A stretch of DNA of 64,000 bases from Diatrype stigma. Taxonomy: Eukaryota; Ascomycota; Sordariomycetes; Xylariales; Diatrypaceae. The notes below the pieces were generated by a model that saw nothing but the letters and a program-made list of their open reading frames with translations, was not told the origin of the DNA and did not search any database. The stretch is from positions 496,001-560,000 of the forward strand of contig JAKJXP020000012.1 of assembly GCA_022225965.2 (NCBI GenBank), read 5' to 3'. Below are positions 46,837 through 54,890 of the stretch, piece by piece (the stretch's first letter is position 1; the number at the start of each line of letters is the position of its first letter). Position numbers and translations under genes: made by a program.

Positions 46837-47392
46837 GCGATTCGCTCATAGTGAATGCTTTCTGCTGGAAATGTTGTCTTTGGGAGTAGTGACCCAACAC
46901 CAGAGATGCGTACTCTAAAGGCTAAAAAAGCAAATATCCCTCCACTCCAAAACTCTTGGCTTCTCGCCTCGATATTTCATGTTGTCATTGCTGGAATTTA
47001 GGTCAGGGTTGTTCAGGCGAAGGTGTTCATTTGGAGTTCCCGACAGATTGATCCTGACTGAAGGAGCAAAAGTTGCACTAGCTATGGGGTTTAGGTATGG
47101 CTTTCATATGTGTTAGCAAAAGGCCTGTAACATGCATTGACTTGATGCTTTAGTAATTGAAGTTAGCATGGCTGAAATATCAATCTTTCGCTGGGAATAT
47201 GTGTCTTTGTTGGTACAGGCGTGAGTGAAAGTCTACTGACGTGGAATTAATTGGACAGATTATTCATTGCAGTGGGCATCGCTGCTATCGATAACTATAC
47301 ATACCTACTTTTAGTCACCATTTGACATATTCCAATGGAATATGCAGCTCTGGGTAGCTCGAATCTGCATCCCTACCAACTTCTGCTCGATA
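46837..47392. other. intergenic DNA, nothing recognised
   Basis: Contains the likely promoter of the phosphopantetheinyl transferase gene. An in-frame ATG at 47342 could extend that protein by 17 residues. Confidence 0.5.
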
Positions 47393-48188
47393 ATGCCCAC
47401 CCCTATTTCACCTTTGCCATTCCACATTGGCAATGACATATGCCAGATTCCCAGGATATATCGAATATTGACCTCGAAACGTGGTGCCCAGTTCATCCGC
47501 CGAGTACTCACATCAGAGGAGCAGGAGCAGCCAAGATGCAAGGGCATACTACAACATGTCTTCAAAAGCCGCTCCAAATCTTCTCAAGATGCATCATCCT
47601 CCCCTCCAAACTCCCCAGAACATAACAATCCTAAGCCATTAGGGGCAATCGACCCAGCGGTTTGGAAGGCGGCGGAGTTTATGGCGGGCAGGTAAATCAA
47701 CCAGCTAGCGCATTTCTTCATGATCCGATATTACACAAAATGACATGGCAATGAGAAATCGTTGTTTTTATATTACTTCACTACATTACTGCGAGGTAAC
47801 TAACATTCCCAGATTTGCCGCTAAGGAAGCAGCGATCAAAGCGCATCCGCACAGGCAGCTCACTTTTCACTGCATCTCCATCATGCGCCATCGCTTCGTC
47901 GCAGCAGCTGCCGGCGCGGCGCATCAGCCACAGCAGCAGCACGATGCACCGCCCTCTGGCAGCAGCAGTGACAACCAACCAGCGCAAGATGAAGATCGGG
48001 ATCCGTCACCACCTGCAATTGATGATGCGCGATCAAGCGGTCCTCCGGTCGCACTGATCAAAGGGGACGACTGCTATGAGGACTGCTATGCCTCCATCAG
48101 CATCAGCCACGATGGCGACTATGCTACCGCCGTCTGCTTGGGGTTTTCTACATACCCACACTCGGGAGCTCTACACCCAAGAGCTTGA
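47393..48188 (+). CDS. holo-acyl-carrier-protein synthase (AcpS-type phosphopantetheinyl transferase)
   Basis: Transfers 4'-phosphopantetheine from CoA to an acyl carrier protein; fungal AcpS-type enzymes (yeast Ppt2) act mainly on the mitochondrial ACP. Exons 47393-47691 and 47813-48188, 224 aa. Conserved parts: FHIGNDICQIPRIYRIL (metal-binding Asp15), RRVLTSEE, EFMAGRFAAKEAAIKAHPHR (catalytic Lys-Glu at 104-105) and the C-terminal strand SISISHDGDYATAVCLGF. Two low-complexity inserts are visible, KSRSKSSQDASSSPPNSPEH and a Gln/Ala-rich loop (HQPQQQHD), typical of filamentous fungi. An upstream in-frame ATG at 47342 (MQLWVARICIPTNF) may give a mitochondrial presequence. PKS and NRPS carrier domains are normally served by Sfp/NpgA-type enzymes, so a link with the PKS locus 27 kb away is not assumed. 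Confidence 0.88.
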
Positions 48189-48805
48189 TATAAATCTACG
48201 TAGGTGATATGCAGCCTGTGCAGGCAGCTTATTACTTCCCGGGTATCCCGCTCGAAGGTCGTGCATTAGATCTACCTATGCAAGTATCTATATACAAAGC
48301 CTGAGACCAGAAGGGTGTCCTATGCCAGCCCCCAAGGACATGTATATTACTTTGCTAAGGTGGTTGGTCCTGAGGTCGAAATTCCATGTTGCACTGAACC
48401 AATTGCGCGCCTAGTGGCACAGGTCCCCTAATTGGAAGGCTGTCCACAACCGTAGGTGCCTACATACATGTAGGAACCTAGCGAGACGCGGACGGAACTA
48501 TTCCAATGCCAATCAACCTTGAACTTAACATAGCTACCAAAACCAGATAGTTCAAAGTTACCTATCGATTAAGATGAAAAGGATCTTACCTAGTACTTCG
48601 CTTGTAAAACAGATCTGGTGGCGTATACAACACGTCTATTGCGCATAACTCACCCAACAAACATATCAAAAATCAATATCATTCCGATAAGGTCCCTACT
48701 TTTTAGTTAGATAGCAGCACCTGGAATAACTAAGTCCCAAGGCGGGTCACGTGAATGCTAGCAAAGGATATAGAAATCGATAAGACCGGGTTAAATCACA
48801 AAAAA
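48189..48805. other. intergenic DNA upstream of the tRNA gene
   Basis: No gene or repeat was recognised. Confidence 0.55.
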
Positions 48806-48952
48806 GGCCGGTTGGCGCAATGGTGAGTTCCAAATCTCCTAAAACAGATCACAAGCAAACAGCCCACTAATAACAGAATAGGTAGCGTGTGATCCTCCTA
48901 TAAAGGTGTATCAATCAGATCAAGGTTGCGTGTTCGAGTCCCGCATCGGCCT
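48806..48952 (+). tRNA. tRNA-Arg(CCT) with canonical intron and an extra GT-AG insertion in the D-loop
   Basis: If 48823-48881 and the 16 nt after position 37 are left out, the rest folds as a 72-nt tRNA. Acceptor stem GGCCGGT/ATCGGCC (one G-U); D-stem GCGC/GCGT with loop AATGGTA; anticodon stem TGATC/GATCA with loop CTCCTAA (U33, anticodon CCU, A37); T-arm GCGTG-TTCGAGT-CCCGC with one T-C mismatch. The 16-nt intron (48901-48916) sits exactly between 37 and 38, the normal site. The 59-nt insertion splits G18 from G19, begins GTGAGT, contains CTAAT 12 nt before its end and ends AATAG, like the spliceosomal introns of neighbouring genes. The A box is restored by the first inserted base; the B box GTTCGAGTC is intact. 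It could also be a decaying tRNA gene. Confidence 0.75.
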
Positions 48953-48956
48953 GAGC

Positions 48957-48989
48957 CCTTCGACGAACAAGTCGAAGCTTCATTTTTTG
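48957..48989 (+). terminator. likely RNA polymerase III terminator after the tRNA
   Basis: A perfect CTTCGAC/GTCGAAG hairpin (6-base loop) is followed by a run of six T ending about 48989. A T run of this kind is the normal pol III stop signal and supports transcription of the tRNA gene by pol III. Confidence 0.6.
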
Positions 48990-49336
48990 ATATTTTGCAA
49001 TTCTCTTGGGATTGCCTAGAAATCCCTGCAACCGAGCAGTGTGCATGCGCACTGCCGGAACCTTTTTCTGATTAATACCTAGGTAAGATCACTACTCCTT
49101 CTGCGGTATAAAGCTTTAACAGCCCGCTCGAAAGTTTAATTAGTCGCGCGTTTCATATAACTACTGCTTTTACGTACAATACAATACAATACAGCTTCTT
49201 TGCGCTTACAATACTACTGTCATGGTGGGACCTAGCCACTACCACCAAGCCACCATTCCCTGTAAAAGGGATACAGAATTCCAAGTCACACTGGGAATTC
49301 CTATAGTGGTATATATGGGCAAGTGAATTGGAGGGA
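48990..49336. other. intergenic DNA between tRNA and P450
   Basis: Includes a short ACAAT pentanucleotide repeat near 49177-49192. Nothing else was seen. Confidence 0.5.
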
Positions 49337-51381
49337 CTATTTGCTTGCAGATGCCAACCATGACACCTCCTGGGCAGGCTTGAATCGGACCCAGAAGGGC
49401 GGCCTTTCCCAGAATACGAGAAACTTGAAATCCCTGTCAAAAGACAAACCGTCCTGACCAGGCGCAGCCTCCAAATCGAACTGCCACAAGACCTTCGCAA
49501 TGAACAATCGGATCACAGCTACGGCTATGGCCCCGCCAGGACAGCCCCTCAGCCCCTGGCTGAAAGGCTTGGAAGCCTTCAGGTTGTCGTCTTTATATCT
49601 CAGGTCGAATCTAGGATGGTCTGGCGCCAACCAGCGCTCCGGGCGAAACTTGAGCGGGTCAGTGAAGAAGCGCGGGCTTCTCGATGCGGCAAAATAGCTG
49701 ATCTGACAGGTGACCTAAGTAGTAGATTTTAATGTCAGGACCAATATGCAAAGACCAGATAGATCACTTTGAGATGCAGCAATGGAGACCTACCCCTGCA
49801 GGAATATATGTACCATCGACGAGAGCGCCAGGGCTCACGCGCGGTAGACCGTCAACCGTATCTTGGTGGAGTCGAAGGCTCTCTTGCACGCAAGCCTGCA
49901 GGTACTTCAAGTGCCCCGTAGTCTCCGTGTTGATTGCGCCGTAGGTTGCAAACGCGGCTCTTACCTCCCCCGCCAAGGCTGCATAGGCGGCCGGCTCCTG
50001 GAGAAGGAAGAAGACCAGGGAGTAGAACTGGTTCGCCAGCGGCTGCCAGCTAGCGATGAGCAGCTGGCCGGCTACGTTCTCCACGTGGTACATCTGCTTC
50101 TTATCCTCGGGCACGGGCCCGTCGGCGGGGATCAGCTGCTCGAAGTAGTCGAGATGCTCCGTCTGGCCCCGGCGCTCGATGCGCCGCCTGGCGTCTTGGG
50201 CGTTCATCTTGATGAGCTTCGGCATCGCGAGTATGATGGAGGGGGGGATGGCGAGGAACATCAGAGGGGTGAGCAGCCGGACCTTCCTCGTGATCTGGCT
50301 CATCGCTAGGAATAGGTTCATCTTCAGAGTGGAGCCGAGAAGCAGGGAATCCTTCACTGTGCGTCCTAGTTAGAAATGGCAATCGATCACCTGGAAGGTT
50401 TCGGGGGGGGGGGGGGGGGGGTTGTGTAGAACTACTCACTATCTCGCATCTGGCCCATCTCGAGGCCATAGGTCATGTCGGCAGAGAGGTCCAACGCCAG
50501 CCAGTCCGACCAACGCTGCAGCTCTGCCCCTTGCTCTGTCGCCCCAGCGACCTTCATTTTCTCGATGAACAGGTCGATATGCTTGTGCACGGCGCCTTCT
50601 TTCGCCTTGAAGTTCCTCGTGCTGAAGGCAGGTGCAAGTCTCTTCGCTATCTCACGGTGCCTTACGGGATTGGTCTCCCCCGAGATCCCACCGTCGCCTG
50701 TGTCGAGGGCGTCATACCCGACTTGCACGAACAGCTCCAGGTTCTTCTCCTGCGCGAGGTATATGTCTGTCCCAGTCACGCAGGTCAATAACATACACCT
50801 ATAACACACCATATGCCGGTAAAATCTTGTGACGGTGGGGCTGAGCTGAGCTGACCTTTGGCTGCTTGCGGCGTGAGGAACACGAGCTCGTTGGGGGCAA
50901 TGCGGACAACGTCGCCTATGAACATCATGATGTTAGGCTTCTAGAATCGGGTAGGTATAGTAGGAGTTTGGGAGATACCGTATTGCTTGAGCACATCCTC
51001 AATTATCCACGGGTATCTTCCTGTCGTACTACGATGTTCAACCTGTCAATTTGGATCGTGGTATGGCAACTTCTCTTCATAGTATATAGGATGGTGAAAC
51101 CAGCATGATATGCAATTACCTGGCATAAGCCCACCAAAGATCGGTGATGGCGGCAAGCTTCGGGCCTGGATATTTGGAGAGCGGATGGAATTTGAGATTG
51201 TAGACAGCTCGGCTTATACAGTAGGCGAGTACCTATGTCGGTCTGAGTTGAGGCTTCCCTTGTTGATATTGCCCCCAATGTGAGGCTAGATTTCACTTAC
51301 TAATGCAGCGATAGCAGGAAGAAGTTGATTCAGGGGCACGTTGCTGCTTATCCTGCCCCAAAGGTCACTTGGCAATGCCAT
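49337..51381 (-). CDS. cytochrome P450 monooxygenase with non-canonical I-helix
   Basis: Membrane-anchored, ER-type haem-thiolate enzyme, 523 aa, in seven exons: 51381-51301, 51232-51120, 51028-50979, 50915-50856, 50766-50440, 50356-49794 and 49714-49337. The N-terminal hydrophobic anchor ([20 protein letters not shown]) leads into [40 protein letters not shown], the K-helix ESLRLH, the PERW-type motif KFRPERWLA and the haem loop [11 protein letters not shown] (Cys456) are all present. The I-helix reads [13 protein letters not shown] where family members have LIIAGSETTAT. The acid and the oxygen-activating Thr are thus replaced by Gln and Pro, which may alter or abolish ordinary hydroxylation. 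The intron at 50357-50439 carries a 19-base poly(G/C) tract. The family resembles fungal CYPs of secondary metabolism; the substrate is unknown. Confidence 0.92.
50403..50421 (+). repeat. G homopolymer (19) inside a P450 intron
   Basis: Lies wholly within the intron at 50357-50439, so it does not disturb the reading frame. Its length may be unreliable. Confidence 0.9.
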
Positions 51382-52248
51382 GCTGGGCTGCTTTATCGCG
51401 TTCACCGGAACGGTTTGCGGGAACGAACGAATAGGGAATTGAACAAATTGATGTTGTCAGCTATAAACTAAGGTGCCAAATAACTAGGCATCTACCAATC
51501 TAATAAGAAAATGGGCATGACAACGGCGCAGTTGGACAGAGTTGTGTTGAGCTAGTGTGAAATATCGCCATGTGGGGCTAGTTATGTCGAGATGGTTATA
51601 TTTAGCTATTTCTTGTTTATCTAAACGTTAGACTTATGCATCGATGCGGCGCTGCTCTGGCGTCGTAAATTCTATGGGTTTTAGCGAATGCGGCACGGAG
51701 TTCTCACGTCAGTTTGTATACAGAGCACTGTTGTTGAAGATCGATTGAACGATAAGGTTGACGATAAGAAATAAGGGGGTGGGGGGGATAAAGGGGGGCG
51801 GGTGAAGATAAGATAAGGGATCAGCTTCGTGTAAGTACGCAACGTCAAGCAACATTGCCAAGCAGGGCTTCACAGTTAGAGGGTGGCAGCTATAGGGATA
51901 ATACGGTGTTTACAATAGGCATTAACATTGGGGCATCGTAAGATCATTGTGATATCTAATTATAACCTCTCCTAGCATGCTAGGCAATTACTCCCGTCAA
52001 GTCCAATTTCGCGAATCGCCAGAACACCGGTACAAACGCCATACAATATCAGCACCCAAGTCCTCGCATACACTAAACCTCTAATGCCGTCCTCCTAGGT
52101 AAATTGCCCTGGGTTCTGAACCATGAGTCCCTTCACCAGCTTCACGCGAACTCCAAGCGCCAGCGTCTTCAGGAACACCCCCCCTCCCCCATTTCCTTCT
52201 GTGGCCTTGGATGCTCCTCTCCCCCGATGCCCAATGCTTTTTCCAACT
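51382..52248. other. intergenic DNA; 3' part is start of duplicated unit
   Basis: The P450 upstream region runs to about 51770. From about 51780 a G-rich stretch and GATAAGATAAG begin the tandem-duplicated unit. A conserved reading frame just downstream of the stop of the gene at 52249 is discussed among the findings. Confidence 0.5.
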
Positions 52249-53016
52249 TCACAGAAGCCTCTCCGAGCCGAAGCGTTCACGTCGGTACTCAAGGCGAGAA
52301 GCGAAAGCCTCCTCGTTCCCAGAAACGAAGAGCACGACGAGCTCCGCGTGGAGCATTCGTTTCTCAATCTTCAGCATTCTTTCTGCCAACGACAACTCTG
52401 GTCCATATGGCTCCGAATTGTAGACCTCCTGAAATGCATCGGGAAGTTGGGTGCCTTGACGGATTGGCTGGTAAGCATGGTTGTGACCCGTTTCAGCGGC
52501 TCGTAGCCCATCCTTGTTATCGCCGGCCTGGGATCCCGGGTATTGCGGGATGTCGCAAAAGCCCACACCATTTCCACTGGACTTCTTTGCGTTCTTCATG
52601 TCGGTGGCATCCAGCCACTGGCGGATGCTGCAGTGGTGCATGGTGGGTTTTTTGTGCGTTGTCTTCTTCGCCACATCTGAGCATCGAGGGGTAGAAGAAA
52701 GGTCGATGTCGACGTTATGATCATCCTCGACCTTGAGTTCCTCCTCTGGCTGGGCAGAATCGAATTCGATGTCATCCATGGACTCATCGTCATACCAGAC
52801 GCTCTCGTCATCGGCCCACCAGAAATCGGCACCATAATCGTCCATCACAGAGCCGAGCGAATTGTCAGCGTGTTCCTGACAACCCTCCATGGCGTTGGAC
52901 TCCGCCTGGTGGATGGCCTTAGCAGGAGTTCCCACAGACGAGCCCTCGACTGCGGGGTTGCGGCCACCGGGGAAGGCGGTGGCGGCAACGGTGGTGGCGT
53001 TCTTAGTAGGAGTCAT
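52249..53016 (-). CDS. unrecognised fungal protein, duplicated family member 1
   Basis: 255 aa, no intron needed. I do not recognise the family. The start at 53016 (MTPTKNATTVAATAFPG) was chosen because it aligns with the start of the paralogue at 54890; an upstream in-frame ATG exists at 53097. The middle is acidic and Trp/Tyr-bearing (DDYGADFWWADDESVWYDDE), followed by a basic stretch (KKTTHKKPTMHHCSIRQWLD). The C-terminus LSLAERMLKIEKRMLHAELV, then ASRLEYRRERFGSERLL, is shared with the paralogue and looks like an amphipathic helix. There is no signal peptide or membrane helix. The order shared with the paralogue is a basic N-terminus, a WL motif and the conserved C-terminal helix. It is probably a lineage-restricted protein; function unknown. 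Confidence 0.6.
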   Translation of the reverse strand: MTPTKNATTVAATAFPGGRNPAVEGSSVGTPAKAIHQAESNAMEGCQEHADNSLGSVMDDYGADFWWADDESVWYDDESMDDIEFDSAQPEEELKVEDDHNVDIDLSSTPRCSDVAKKTTHKKPTMHHCSIRQWLDATDMKNAKKSSGNGVGFCDIPQYPGSQAGDNKDGLRAAETGHNHAYQPIRQGTQLPDAFQEVYNSEPYGPELSLAERMLKIEKRMLHAELVVLFVSGNEEAFASRLEYRRERFGSERLL

Positions 53017-54383
53017 GGTGTCTCGGAATGTAGAGAGTATGTGATGAGTAGTTGTAGAATCTAGAAATGAGGATAGGATCTCGCGTGTGTTCTTCAATTG
53101 AACACGCGGAAGACACGGAGGTTGATGGAAAGGCTCTAGGAAAGATGTGAAATTCTTTCGTAGGTGGGAAGAACTCGGTTGTTAAAGTCCGACGGGAGGA
53201 TTCGCGTAAAAGCCGCTGGTTAAATCTATCTGAGGTGTAGACTCGCAAGTGGTCACTTGAGTGAGGGGCTGGTCCTGAGAACCTAGTTAGCAGGCAATTC
53301 AGGGAAGGCTTCAAAGGCAACCAGACCTTCAGAATCTGCTGGAACTCTTGAGAGAGAAGATGGTACGCTGCAGACAAGATGAATCTGAATCCGAATCAAG
53401 TCAGATTGTGCAAGGCGTCGTAGATAGGAAGAGTCTGTTGATAGAAAGAAGTTGTTGATGAGAAGAATCTGCTTGCGGAAGAAGTTGTTGATGGAAGGAA
53501 GTTGAAGGTGGGAAGGAGTTGAGGAAGTTTAGGTTGTGGAAAATTTCAGATTGTAGGAAAAGGTCAAGTTGATGCCTCAGGAAAAGGTCAAGCTTGGTGC
53601 CTGGGGAAACGCCCAGGGTGCCTAAGAAAGAAACAACGGACAAGCTGCCACTGTGTCTGATCATGTGATTACATATATGCAATAGGGGGGACGGGTGGAG
53701 ATAAGATAAGATATCGGATCAGAGTATTGAAGTAGCACGTGTCAACGTTAACAAGCAAGTCATCGTAGTTGGATGGCGGCAGTTGGAGGATGAATATTCA
53801 TGGTTGATAATGAACAATAGGGCTAGCCGGGATACTCTCACTGATAAGAATTCATCAGCTCTGTGGACTTGATTGGAGAGCAAGATGTTCCGTTGCTTGT
53901 CTGTCTGTATGTATGAAGTACGTATAAAGCTGGACAAGCCAACATCTTATATAGACCGGGGGGCCAAGGCCCTCATGCCGGCTTCGCCTGTTGCACAGCC
54001 GAAGGAAGCACCAAGCTGCAGGGGCACTTCTTTCTGCCTGGTTGCAATAAGAAATGAGAAGGGGTATCATATTGTTATCGTGACACCAATGTGAGCCTCC
54101 ATCCAACACAAGGAGAACCCCCTAGTCAAGTCCGATCTCCCCCAGCCAACGATAATGTCCCAGTGCTATCTTGCATGCAGTGAGCCCCTCTGATACCGTC
54201 ACCGTTGAATCAAAGACCCAGTTTCTCAAGTATAGCGCCTCCTTCCCCAGTATCAACACGCCAACTCCTAGCGCCAGCGTCTCAACAATCCATTCCTTCT
54301 GCCCAAGTCGTAGCTCGACTCGCCCTGTACTATCACCCGTGACCTTGAGACCTTTGTCTTCACTCAGCCGAGACTTCCTTCGT
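53017..54383. other. intergenic DNA inside the tandem duplication
   Basis: Contains the upstream region of the gene at 52249-53016 (purine-rich repeats of GAAGTTGTTGATG type near 53440-53520) and the junction of the two units near 53690. GCCAACATCTT recurs at 53939, an 11-base match to the PKS promoter module, probably by chance. Confidence 0.5.
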
Positions 54384-54890
54384 TCAGAGGAGGCTGTCTG
54401 TACCAAAACGCTGGCGACGGTACTCAAGGCGAGCATCAAGCGCTCCCTGATTAGCAGGGAATGAAAGCACGACGGGCTCTGTGTGGAGCAGCCGCTTCTC
54501 AACTTCTAGCATCCTTTCCGCTGGTGACAGGTCTAGGATGATTTGGTCTGGGTACTGATGGATATCATGACGACTGACGGCAGTTGCTTCGGCATTACCT
54601 TCTTCTTCCATTGGTACGCCAGGCCATTGAGGGGTAATATCGTGAAGGTCCGGACCGTTACCTTGAGAGCCCTCCACTTCCTGGCTGCTGGTATTTAGCC
54701 ACTGGACAATTTCGCTGAGGCGGGCAATGTTCTCGTCTCTTCTATGTGCCTTTTGTTTGGCACCACCAAGCCACTTCGAGATCTTGGCCATCGGCTTGGC
54801 TTGGCGAGCGGCTTTGATGACCGGGCCGTAGACCGCGCGGGTGCGGTCACGGATAACAGCGGCGACGGATGCCTTCTTAGTCGAAGCCAT
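54384..54890 (-). CDS. unrecognised fungal protein, duplicated family member 2
   Basis: 168 aa, no intron needed, paralogue of the gene at 52249-53016. The N-terminus is basic (MASTKKASVAAVIRDRTRAV, KWLGGAKQKAHRRDENIA), followed by EIVQWLNTSS, which resembles the IRQWLDAT motif of the other copy. The C-terminus LSPAERMLEVEKRLLHTEPV and ARLEYRRQRFGTDSLL matches it closely. It lacks the acidic Trp-rich central block, so the two have diverged in length and charge. The stop falls at the same position as in the paralogue. Function is unknown; the conserved helix may mediate self-association, by inference. Confidence 0.58.
   Translation of the reverse strand: MASTKKASVAAVIRDRTRAVYGPVIKAARQAKPMAKISKWLGGAKQKAHRRDENIARLSEIVQWLNTSSQEVEGSQGNGPDLHDITPQWPGVPMEEEGNAEATAVSRHDIHQYPDQIILDLSPAERMLEVEKRLLHTEPVVLSFPANQGALDARLEYRRQRFGTDSLL

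Noticed and set aside
53938..53950. GCCAACATCTT next to CCGG in the duplicated region, matching the promoter module
   Set aside because: Only 11 bases match and none of the other module blocks is present; kept as a note, not as a regulatory call.
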